Shown here piece after piece: positions 1 through 6,310 of a DNA stretch of 6,310 bases. Positions within the stretch are counted from its first letter, which is position 1; each line of letters opens with the position of its first letter. The notes beneath the pieces were generated by a model. That model had not been told where the DNA came from, did not search any database, and worked only from the letters and a program-made list of their open reading frames with translations. The DNA lies in assembly GCA_003453735.1 (NCBI GenBank), contig DMNE01000291.1, positions 206 through 6,515 of the forward strand, read 5' to 3'. A program made the position numbers and the translations under genes. This DNA comes from Nitrospiraceae bacterium. GTDB lineage: Bacteria > Nitrospirota > Thermodesulfovibrionia > Thermodesulfovibrionales > UBA9159.

Positions 1-752
1 TTGAGATAGCCTTTTCCGAAGACCTTCCCTGAGCCAATCGCAACTTTTGATTGGGTGATATGATATCCGATGCCAGACGGGTCAACCTGCGGCTCTAAGA
101 AGACCACGAGCCTGTTCTTTTGGTAGTCCTTAAGCCCTTCCCAAAATATGCTGCCGATAAACGGTACCGAGATAAGGCCGAGAAGGATCATCAGAACAAT
201 GACCTTCTTCTGGAGACCCTTTGTAGCGGTGACCAACAAGAACACAAGCACGAGTATCACTGCCGTGCCGAGGTCTGGTTGTTTTGCAATCATGAGCAGA
301 GGAAGAAAGACGAGGGACAGGAAAATCTTGAGGAGGGAGAGGAGCCCGATTTTTTCCTGTATTCCGCTGATATACCGAGAGAGCGCAATCACGTAGATGA
401 GCTTAAACACTTCCGATGGCTCAAAAGAAAATATACCGAGGTTAAGCCACCTCTGGGCCCCCATCCCTGTCTTGCCGTGAAGAAAGACCAACGCCAGGAT
501 AAATAACCCAAAACCATAAAGTATACGCGATAATCTGCTTAGCCATATATAATCGAAGCTGACGAAGGCTGCTAAGGCGAGGAAGCTGAACAGAAGCCAG
601 TAGAACTGCTTTATATAGTACGTCGGCACCTCACCCGAGATGGGTGAGCGCGTTGCGCTGAATATGGTCGTTATCCCGATAAGGGAAAGCATTGCAACGA
701 GGGTAAACGTTATCCAGTCAAAGTTTTTTATGAGGCGTCTATCGATTTTCAT
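1..752 (-). CDS. rodA: RodA, SEDS-family peptidoglycan glycosyltransferase (N-terminal 250 residues; cut by window edge)
   Basis: This is the open frame that begins at the ATG at 752-750 and runs without a stop to base 1, giving 250 codons plus two bases. Full-length RodA is usually about 360-400 residues, so roughly the last third is outside the window. It begins MKIDRRLIKNFDW and is strongly hydrophobic, with membrane segments near residues 12-32, 48-66, 78-92, 115-127, 138-156, 160-176 and 183-203. SEDS hallmarks are GAQRWLNLG (98-106), FEPSE (110-114), KQPDLGTA (157-164), DYQKNR (209-214) and a DPSGIGYHITQSKVAIGSG stretch (224-242) running into GKG. RodA polymerises lipid II into glycan strands in the inner membrane, paired with PBP2. 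Its start lies inside the end of mrdA (14-base overlap), in the usual mrdA-rodA order. The distal SEDS loops cannot be checked here. Confidence 0.96.
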   Translation of the reverse strand, partial: MKIDRRLIKNFDWITFTLVAMLSLIGITTIFSATRSPISGEVPTYYIKQFYWLLFSFLALAAFVSFDYIWLSRLSRILYGFGLFILALVFLHGKTGMGAQRWLNLGIFSFEPSEVFKLIYVIALSRYISGIQEKIGLLSLLKIFLSLVFLPLLMIAKQPDLGTAVILVLVFLLVTATKGLQKKVIVLMILLGLISVPFIGSIFWEGLKDYQKNRLVVFLEPQVDPSGIGYHITQSKVAIGSGKVFGKGYL

Positions 753-2625
753 GAGTTGTTCCCTCGTCGGATCTTTCGGCCTGTGCGCTGATGCTCTGTG
801 ACTGCTGACTCTCCACGGGTAGTTTTGTTGCAGGTACTGACCCCTGACTGCTCTTCAGATATGCCTCTATCGCCCGCTTTGCGATCGGTGCTGCAGCTCC
901 TCCACCATGCCCGCCATGCTCTACCATGACCGCCAGGGCGATCTCGGGCTGTTCATACGGGGCGTAGGAGATGAACCATGCATGGTCCTTCTGCATTTCA
1001 GAAAGGTATTTGGAATCTCTTTTAAGCCCCACTACCTGGGCAGTGCCAGTCTTTCCGCAGATATGGGCCATCGGAGACCGTGCTGCCCATCCAGTGCCCC
1101 CCTGCTCATTGACCACTCCGAATAGGGCCTTGTTTAGAATAGAGAAGGTTTCCGGCTTGATATTGAGCCGTTTCACGGGTTGAGGGTTATCTTTAAGTAG
1201 GAGTATCGAAGGGGCATATACAGATCCACCGTTTGAAACGATGCTCGTCAAGCGGGCCATCTGAAACGGGGTAACCGCAACATATCCCTGGCCTATGGCA
1301 GCATTGAATGTTTCGCCGAGATACCACGGCTGTTTCTTCTTGTCCTGTTTCCACTTGGTGTCAGGGATGAGTCCGCGCCGTTCCTTTACAAGCATCAGTC
1401 CGATTTCGCTGTCAAGGCCGAGTTCACGCGCATATGAAGCAATCCTGTCAATACCCAACTTTTTCCCCGCCTCATAGAAGTAAACATCGCATGACTCAAC
1501 CAGTGCACGGTGTAGGGAGAGGATCCCGTGGCCTTTCTTCTGCCAGCAGCCAAAGTGCCACCTGCCGTAAGTTATCCCGCCCTTGCAGGTCACCTTTGTA
1601 TCAGGGGTTACAACCCCTTCTTCAAGAGCTGCGATGGCAGTGACAACCTTGAATGTGGAGCCTGGCGGATACTGGCTCTGGAGAGCCCTATTCAGTAAGG
1701 GCTGCTTTGGGTTCTTTATGATATCTTCCCATTGTCTAGGGGTGATTCCCCGTGCGAACAGATTCGGGTCAAAGGAGGGCTTGCTTGCTAGGGCAAGTAT
1801 CTCACCGGAATCGGGTTTGAGCGCCACAAGGGCCCCGGTTTTGTCACCAAAGGCCTCCTCTGCCTCCTTCTGAAGTTTGATGTCCATTGCTAATTTCATG
1901 TCTTCACCTCTGACAGGGGGCTTTTCCTGAATGAGCCTGAGCTCTCTCCCGAGAGCATCCACTTCAATCACCCGTTCGCCTGGAGTGCCTCGTAATTCTT
2001 TATCGAAGAGCCTTTCTACCCCCCACTGTCCTATGAACGCATCAGAGGGCACATCCCGAAACTTCGGGTCTTTTGACTGGGATTGGTTCGGCTTACCGAG
2101 GTACCCTATGAGGTGTGCGCCCACACTTCCAAAAAGGTATTCCCTGCTCACATCCACATCAATGGAGAGGCCGGGGAAATCCGACCTTCTCGCCTCAATG
2201 AATGCAATATCCTTTGGAGAAAGACCATCCTTAAGCCGAATGGGTTCATAGATGCTCCGGTTATGCCTGATCCTCTCAGCCAATGTCTCCCTGTCCATAC
2301 TGAGGAGTGTGGAGAGTGCTGTTATGTCTATCCTATCAAGGATTTGCGGATTGATGGATACGGAATAGTACGGTGAATTCTTTACTAAAGGCACGCCATT
2401 TCGGTCATAGATTATACCCCGGGGTGCTGCGACCTTGACTATGCGCAGCCTGTTCTCTTCCGACAGTCTCCTGTACTCATCACCCTGAAGTATCTGTAAT
2501 TGCCAGAGCCTTATCACGAGAATAAAAAACAGGGCCGCGATCAAACACACGACGCCCAAAATCTTTTCCGATGGATTTCCGTTACTCTGCATTTTTCGGT
2601 TTAATAAAGATTCCGATGGCCGCAT
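739..2625 (-). CDS. mrdA: Penicillin-binding protein 2 (elongasome D,D-transpeptidase)
   Basis: A 628-residue class B PBP that cross-links peptidoglycan during lateral-wall growth as partner of RodA. It has one N-terminal membrane anchor (about 22-40), the PBP dimerisation (pedestal) domain (about 65-235; note APRGIIYDRNG at 67-77) and a C-terminal transpeptidase domain. The three catalytic motifs are present: STFK with nucleophile Ser323 and Lys326, SCD at 378-380, and KTGTAQ at 525-530. C347, C360, H366 and C379 are spaced like the zinc ligands I recall for PBP2 structures. After about residue 590 there is a polar Ser/Gln-rich tail, probably disordered in the periplasm. The given start overlaps mreD by 44 bases and has only a weak AGGG upstream. 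Met12 (ATG at 2592-2590, 11-base overlap) is an equally good start, leaving 9 residues before the anchor region; residues 1-11 may not be translated. The product is certain, the start is not. Confidence 0.97.
   Translation of the reverse strand: MRPSESLLNRKMQSNGNPSEKILGVVCLIAALFFILVIRLWQLQILQGDEYRRLSEENRLRIVKVAAPRGIIYDRNGVPLVKNSPYYSVSINPQILDRIDITALSTLLSMDRETLAERIRHNRSIYEPIRLKDGLSPKDIAFIEARRSDFPGLSIDVDVSREYLFGSVGAHLIGYLGKPNQSQSKDPKFRDVPSDAFIGQWGVERLFDKELRGTPGERVIEVDALGRELRLIQEKPPVRGEDMKLAMDIKLQKEAEEAFGDKTGALVALKPDSGEILALASKPSFDPNLFARGITPRQWEDIIKNPKQPLLNRALQSQYPPGSTFKVVTAIAALEEGVVTPDTKVTCKGGITYGRWHFGCWQKKGHGILSLHRALVESCDVYFYEAGKKLGIDRIASYARELGLDSEIGLMLVKERRGLIPDTKWKQDKKKQPWYLGETFNAAIGQGYVAVTPFQMARLTSIVSNGGSVYAPSILLLKDNPQPVKRLNIKPETFSILNKALFGVVNEQGGTGWAARSPMAHICGKTGTAQVVGLKRDSKYLSEMQKDHAWFISYAPYEQPEIALAVMVEHGGHGGGAAAPIAKRAIEAYLKSSQGSVPATKLPVESQQSQSISAQAERSDEGTTHENR
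760..765 (-). promoter_or_regulatory. Ribosome binding site of rodA
   Basis: On the minus strand GAGGGA lies 7 bases before the rodA ATG, inside the 3' end of mrdA. It is a good Shine-Dalgarno match and supports the start at 752, which overlaps the mrdA stop codon (739-741). Confidence 0.65.
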
Positions 2626-3034
2626 TCAAGAGGCCCTGAACCACAATAGTGAGGATTGCCCTGGACCATGGGGCAGGGGGCGTTTCATAGAAGACCTGTG
2701 AGAGGTAGACAACGAAGCCATCCATGATTGTAAGGGAAAAGACAGCCAGCATGCCCAGCAGCGGTGTCCATCGGAATACCCCCTCGAAAAGAGAGGACGA
2801 GAAAAATCCTACCAAGCCTTTCCCGAGGAGGTTCGGTCCGATCATGCCGCCGACAGCGGCGTCCTCGATAACACCTATCAATGAACCAAGGAGCATGCCC
2901 TTTCCTGTGGCAGCATTGATCCCGATATAGTAGGTTGCGACGACCACCAGCGCCGGCGCAATACCAAAGATCGAAAGTTCCGTCTGGAGGACGAGCGAAA
3001 GGACGACGCCTAGGACAATGAAAACAGTCTTCAT
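2582..3034 (-). CDS. mreD: Rod shape-determining membrane protein MreD
   Basis: A 150-residue, very hydrophobic protein of normal MreD length (about 150-170). Predicted membrane segments by eye fall near residues 2-20, 24-40, 45-62, 90-114 and 123-144. The family-like part is the first half: TELSIFGIAPALVVV (18-32), then GSLIGVIEDAAVGGMIG (50-66), which matches the typical MreD pattern of a G-x-x-x-G-x-x-x-D helix. MreD is an inner-membrane component that links MreC to MreB and the RodA-PBP2 synthase. Its ATG overlaps the mreC stop in an ATGA arrangement (4 bases) with no strong Shine-Dalgarno, so translation is probably coupled to mreC. Sequence alone would be weakly diagnostic; the position between mreC and mrdA makes the call firm. 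Confidence 0.93.
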   Translation of the reverse strand: MKTVFIVLGVVLSLVLQTELSIFGIAPALVVVATYYIGINAATGKGMLLGSLIGVIEDAAVGGMIGPNLLGKGLVGFFSSSLFEGVFRWTPLLGMLAVFSLTIMDGFVVYLSQVFYETPPAPWSRAILTIVVQGLLNAAIGIFIKPKNAE

Positions 3035-3812
3035 CGTTTTATGACGACAACCTCGTCGAGTTTCGTCATTTCCTGAAAGGGTGTAACTTCCACGTGTTGA
3101 AAGATGCCGCTGCCTTTTTTTGATATCCGTGATATAAGCCCTACAGGTATTTCAGGCGGGAAAAGATCATCAAACCCCGAGGTCACAAGCACGTCACCTT
3201 CCTTCAGGGACTCATCTTGGGGGATGTATTTTAGGACACAGGAACCCGAACCGGTTCCTGAAACTATCGCTTCTTTTCTCGTTTCCTGAATCTTCACTGA
3301 TGCAGAGAAGTTGATATCAGTTATGAGCAGCACATACGCGTAATGATCATTTACTAGGGAGACTTTGCCGATGAGGCCCGCCGGCGTTATAACGGCCATA
3401 TCCTTTGTTATCTCGTGGTCCTTGCCTTTATCGATGACGAGCGTGTTTGCCCATCTGTCCCAACCCTTTGAAATAATTCTCGCTGTTGCAACATACCTCC
3501 TCTCCTTCTCTTTGAGGGAAAGTATCTTCCTCAGCCTCTGATTTTCGAAGAATACGTCACGGTACCTCTGTTGATCCAATTTGAGCTTCCCTATCTCATC
3601 TTTCAGTTTCTTGTTCTCCTCATCCCTCAGCATGACCTTCCTGAAGGGCTCTTGAAAAGAGGAGGAAATAGAATGAAATAGGGCGTTTACCTCGTTGAGC
3701 GAAGGGCTTACGAATCTGAAAAGAGTGATAACGCCCTTGTTGCTCTGGTAGGTCATAAGAGTGCATGACAAAATAACCAGCAGGAAAAGAGGGAAAATCC
3801 GCTTGAGGGACA

Positions 3813-3813
<1 letters not shown>
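3031..3813 (-). CDS. mreC: Rod shape-determining protein MreC
   Basis: A 260-residue bitopic protein of the usual size (about 260-300). A short cytoplasmic start (MSLKR) is followed by one membrane anchor (about 6-21), a helical segment, a charged coiled coil (about 58-104, rich in Lys, Glu, Leu) and the double beta-barrel periplasmic domain (about 106-260). Family signatures are the GLIGKV stretch (146-151) and TSGFDDLFPPEIPVG (211-225), close to the typical TSG-x-x-x-x-FP-x-x-IPVG motif. MreC forms periplasmic filaments or scaffolds and binds PBP2, favouring its active conformation. Its ATG shares one base with the mreB stop (TGATG) and lacks a clear Shine-Dalgarno, which points to translational coupling. 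No truncation or odd residue is seen. Confidence 0.97.
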
Positions 3814-4841
<1,028 letters not shown>

Positions 4842-4845
4842 TTAT

Positions 4846-4851
4846 CCTCCT
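4846..4851 (-). promoter_or_regulatory. Strong ribosome binding site of mreB
   Basis: AGGAGG on the minus strand is a full Shine-Dalgarno match, with 4 bases (ATAA) between it and the mreB ATG. It is the strongest ribosome site in the operon. This fits mreB being made in excess of the downstream, translationally coupled genes. Confidence 0.8.
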
Positions 4852-4873
4852 GAAAGGTGCGCCGCGTCTGCGC

Positions 4874-5308
4874 CTACGGTTCGCGTGTTTCGTTCTTAAG
4901 TGGTGTCCCCTCGATTACCAGGGTTTTTGCGAGTTCATCTCCGAGCCTCATGCCGTCTTTACTGCCAAGGAGTATCAAAAACTCTACAGCTAAGATGATC
5001 ACGGTCAATATCCAGCCGATCAGAGGCACTCTGTACAGCAAAAGTCCCGATCCAAGGGGAGCATTCCGCACTATTGATTCCTTCATTGAGCAAGGGATTC
5101 CGGCGGCGGTCGAGACGACCCTCAGACCCATGAGTCGTTTCCCGATACTCCTTCCGTCAAAGAGTCCGTCGCTGATGAGAAGATAGGATAGCCCTGCATA
5201 AAAGCCCGCCTTTGGAACCATCTCCGTTACGAGGGCAATAAGGATAAAATCAAGCGCCTTTGCAAATACCCTGAGGAGCAGGCTGGCCTTCTTTAACCCA
5301 TCAGACAT
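4874..5308 (-). CDS. RDD-family small integral membrane protein
   Basis: A 144-residue protein with the layout of the RDD family, named for conserved Arg and two Asp residues. Arg13 and Asp20 sit at the edge of the first membrane segment (about 14-30), a GRSIGKRLMGLRVV stretch (52-65) is the typical loop after the second segment (about 35-50), RN occurs at 81-82, a third segment spans about 94-115, and the closing RLGDELAKTLVI (121-132) carries the late Asp124. RDD proteins are inner-membrane proteins; some have been linked to ion or metabolite transport, most have no known role, and none can be assigned here. It is the first gene of the apparent operon, 32 bases before mreB. The start at 5308 keeps Arg13/Asp20; the next Met (30) would lose them. 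No good Shine-Dalgarno precedes it, and a promoter-like sequence lies immediately upstream. Confidence 0.88.
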   Translation of the reverse strand: MSDGLKKASLLLRVFAKALDFILIALVTEMVPKAGFYAGLSYLLISDGLFDGRSIGKRLMGLRVVSTAAGIPCSMKESIVRNAPLGSGLLLYRVPLIGWILTVIILAVEFLILLGSKDGMRLGDELAKTLVIEGTPLKNETREP

Positions 5309-5314
5309 CTAAGA

Positions 5315-5344
5315 ATACTACCAGATACCATTGTTATTTTTCAA
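5315..5344 (-). promoter_or_regulatory. Candidate proximal sigma70-type promoter of the RDD-mre operon
   Basis: Reading on the minus strand, TTGAAA (5344-5339, 5 of 6 to consensus) is separated by 18 bases from TAGTAT (5320-5315, 4 of 6), which is directly preceded by TGG, an extended -10 element. Transcription would begin around 5310-5308, at or beside the RDD start codon, giving a leaderless or nearly leaderless mRNA. This is a consensus match by eye only. Confidence 0.4.
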
Positions 5345-5385
5345 TATTTCTTCGGTCTTTTCCGTTTTACTTTCAGGTATGTTTT

Positions 5386-5416
5386 TTTACGGGTTATTCT
5401 TGTATCGTATTATAAT
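5386..5416 (+). promoter_or_regulatory. Candidate sigma70-type promoter reading toward rdgB
   Basis: TTTACG (5386-5391, 4 of 6) precedes two overlapping -10 options: TATTAT (5408-5413, 5 of 6, spacing 16) and the perfect TATAAT (5411-5416, spacing 19). Transcription would start near 5420-5423, leaving a leader of about 265 bases before rdgB. That is long for a housekeeping gene and would contain the inverted repeats described separately. Confidence 0.4.
5409..5414 (-). promoter_or_regulatory. Candidate distal -10 box for the RDD-mre operon
   Basis: The minus strand reads TATAAT here, a perfect -10, and it overlaps the plus-strand -10 through the palindrome ATTATAAT. No good -35 is seen 16-19 bases upstream (GATAAA at the 17-base spacing). 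If used it would give a leader of about 95 bases before the RDD gene. This is the alternative to the proximal promoter. Confidence 0.3.
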
Positions 5417-5437
5417 GGGGAAGGGGAAAGATTTATC

Positions 5438-5639
5438 AGTGACAGGTCTCGGATGCTCCAGCAATAAGAAGATATAACAACAGGTGATGTTTTGATAATG
5501 TGTGAGCCCTGAAAGGTGCCCCATTTGCGTTATTGCCAGGAGCGCGTGTGACCAAGCAATCTCTTACGCTTTTGCTCGATGGTGAGAGGAGATTATTTCA
5601 CTGGGTTTGTAATCACTAAACCGGAGATTTATTGGCACT
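5438..5639 (+). ncRNA. Possible structured RNA or long rdgB leader (unassigned)
   Basis: Several stems can be drawn by hand on the plus-strand transcript. A long-range helix pairs 5444-5452 with 5621-5630 (one bulged G, two G-U pairs), and AGTG at 5438-5441 can pair with CACT at 5636-5639. Inside it, GCTCC-A-GCAATAA (5455-5467) pairs with TTATTGC-CA-GGAGC (5530-5543), enclosing an apical hairpin at 5497-5525. A second hairpin joins 5558-5567 to 5582-5594. A third (5604-5609 with 5617-5622) would compete with the long-range helix for C5621 and C5622. I recognise no tRNA, tmRNA, SRP, RNase P or riboswitch signature. The roughly 200-base length recalls 6S RNA, but the branched shape does not. 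Strand is inferred from the upstream promoter-like boxes; the stems could be fortuitous. Confidence 0.25.
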
Positions 5640-5676
5640 CTCATCTTTATGAATAACCAAATGTACTGAAATGACA

Positions 5677-5681
5677 GGGAG
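5677..5681 (+). promoter_or_regulatory. Ribosome binding site of rdgB
   Basis: GGGAG lies 6 bases before the GTG at 5688. It decides the start, because the nearby ATGs at 5661 and 5671 and that at 5650 do not give the family N-terminus. Confidence 0.7.
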
Positions 5682-5687
5682 TAAAGG

Positions 5688-6293
5688 GTGCAACTCGTAG
5701 TCGCCACGCGCAATAGGAAGAAAATAGAAGAGATAAAGAGGATCCTGCAAGGGGTTCCGGTGGAGCTTTTTACCCTTGCCGATTTCCCGGGATGTCCTGA
5801 AGTCGTTGAGGATGCTGGTTCATTTCGAGGAAATGCGATGAAAAAGGCGTCGGCAGTCGCTCACTTTACAAAAAAGCCTGCTCTTTCTGATGATTCGGGA
5901 CTTGAGGTATATGCGTTAAACGGTGCTCCTGGTGTTTTGTCTGCCCGCTATGCAGGTGAGGAGGCCGATGACAGGAGGAACCTTGCCAAACTGCTCTCAG
6001 AGATGCAAGGCGTGGAAGAGGGCAGACGGGGAGCCCGTTTTGTCTGTTACCTTGCGCTAGCATTCCCTGACGGCAGGGGAAAGACATTCAAGGGAAGTGC
6101 GGAGGGCAGGATCGGAAGAAAGCCCAGAGGCTCCCATGGCTTTGGCTACGACCCTGTCTTCTATCCGGAAGGACATGAGAGAACCTTTGCAGAGATGACT
6201 TCTGATGAAAAGAATGCCCTGAGCCACAGGGGCAAGGCGCTCGGGAAATTCAAGGAGTACATGGCCAAGCTTGCATGCGAAGAGCATGTGTAA
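5688..6293 (+). CDS. rdgB: XTP/dITP diphosphatase (RdgB/HAM1, ITPA family)
   Basis: A 201-residue protein of the usual RdgB length (about 195-205). It hydrolyses dITP, ITP and XTP to monophosphate and pyrophosphate in the cytoplasm, keeping deaminated purines out of DNA and RNA. The family motifs run in order: LVVATRNRKKIEEI (3-16), the substrate-loop N-terminus; VEDAGSFRGNAMKKA (40-54), with Glu41; LSDDSGLEV (66-74), whose Asp68/Asp69 include the expected catalytic and metal-binding acid; APGVLSARYAG (80-90); HGFGYDPVF (150-158), the base-recognition loop; FAEM (167-170) and SHRGKAL (179-185). In the first motif the usual Gly of N-x-G-K is Lys, a variation I expect to be tolerated. The start is GTG with a good Shine-Dalgarno. 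It is transcribed away from the mre operon; rph, a common neighbour elsewhere, is not in this window. Confidence 0.97.
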   Translation: MQLVVATRNRKKIEEIKRILQGVPVELFTLADFPGCPEVVEDAGSFRGNAMKKASAVAHFTKKPALSDDSGLEVYALNGAPGVLSARYAGEEADDRRNLAKLLSEMQGVEEGRRGARFVCYLALAFPDGRGKTFKGSAEGRIGRKPRGSHGFGYDPVFYPEGHERTFAEMTSDEKNALSHRGKALGKFKEYMAKLACEEHV

Positions 6294-6310
6294 CCCGAAG
6301 TTGCCTTCCA

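Larger units (their letters stand above)
5309..5687. other. Divergent intergenic region between the RDD/mre operon and rdgB
   Basis: There are 379 bases without a convincing gene. From left to right it holds a minus-strand promoter-like sequence next to the RDD start, an AT-rich tract with seven T, a palindromic ATTATAAT giving a -10 box on both strands, a stretch with several inverted repeats that could fold as RNA, and the rdgB ribosome site. Only tiny frames exist in it (23 and 25 codons). No terminator with a U-tract, tRNA, rRNA or insertion-sequence end is visible. Confidence 0.85.

Noticed and set aside
120..506. Plus-strand open frames of 128 and 82 codons at the left end
   Set aside because: They are antisense to rodA, which is continuous on the minus strand with clear SEDS motifs. 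Their predicted proteins are low-complexity and charged, with no recognisable domain.
3239..3260. Perfect 8-bp inverted repeat (CAGGAACC / GGTTCCTG, 6-base loop) inside mreC
   Set aside because: It lies in the coding sequence for a Gly/Ser/Thr-rich loop (GTGSGSC), has no U-tract on either side, and a stem of this length is near the chance expectation for the window, so I do not call a terminator or operator.
4849..5519. Exact 12-base direct repeat CCTGAAAGGTGC at 4849-4860 (before mreB) and 5508-5519 (intergenic)
   Set aside because: Both copies are noncoding, which caught the eye, but about one 12-base match is expected by chance in a window of this size. The flanks do not match, and one copy overlaps the mreB ribosome site.
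5438..5639. Call of 6S RNA, SRP RNA or a known riboswitch for the intergenic stems
   Set aside because: The length is near that of 6S, but the stems make a branched shape rather than a rod with a central bubble. The SRP apical loop and the riboswitch core sequences I know are absent.
5579..5656. 25-codon plus-strand frame starting ATG at 5579
   Set aside because: It has no Shine-Dalgarno, no recognisable similarity, and a length easily produced by chance.
5866..6287. Minus-strand open frames inside rdgB
   Set aside because: They are shadows of rdgB, whose motifs are complete on the plus strand.

Overview
The window holds a Gram-negative-type rod-shape and cell-elongation operon on the minus strand, read from right to left: an RDD-family membrane protein, then mreB, mreC, mreD, mrdA (PBP2) and the first 250 codons of rodA, which runs off the left edge. 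A divergent gene, rdgB (non-canonical purine NTP pyrophosphatase, HAM1/ITPA family), lies on the plus strand at the right end. The mreBCD-mrdA-rodA order is the classic elongasome cluster. Its gene content, the moderate GC, and the style of MreB and PBP2 suggest a Gram-negative of the Nitrospirota or Desulfobacterota/Deltaproteobacteria type. That placement rests on general resemblance only and no taxon is proven.

Layout: 1-752 rodA (partial, -); 739-2625 mrdA (-); 2582-3034 mreD (-); 3031-3813 mreC (-); 3813-4841 mreB (-); 4874-5308 RDD gene (-); 5309-5687 a 379-base divergent intergenic region; 5688-6293 rdgB (+); 6294-6310 nothing recognisable. From mreB to rodA every gene overlaps the next (1, 4, 11 or 44, and 14 bases), so the block is almost certainly one transcript with translational coupling. 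Only 32 bases separate the RDD gene from mreB, so it probably belongs to the same transcript.

How the genes work together: MreB filaments on the inner membrane, with MreC and MreD, position and activate the RodA glycosyltransferase and PBP2 transpeptidase pair that builds lateral-wall peptidoglycan. The RDD protein is a small membrane protein of unknown role in this setting. RdgB is a housekeeping nucleotide-pool cleaner and is not functionally tied to the operon.

The coding part is conventional. The least explained stretch is the divergent intergenic region. It carries a palindromic ATTATAAT that reads as a perfect -10 box on both strands, a second minus-strand promoter-like sequence that would give an almost leaderless RDD transcript, and a roughly 200-base segment upstream of rdgB with several mutually consistent stems, a possible long-range closing helix and one competing hairpin. 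It matches no RNA family I recognise and is the best candidate here for something undescribed, although all of its pairing evidence is by eye from one sequence.
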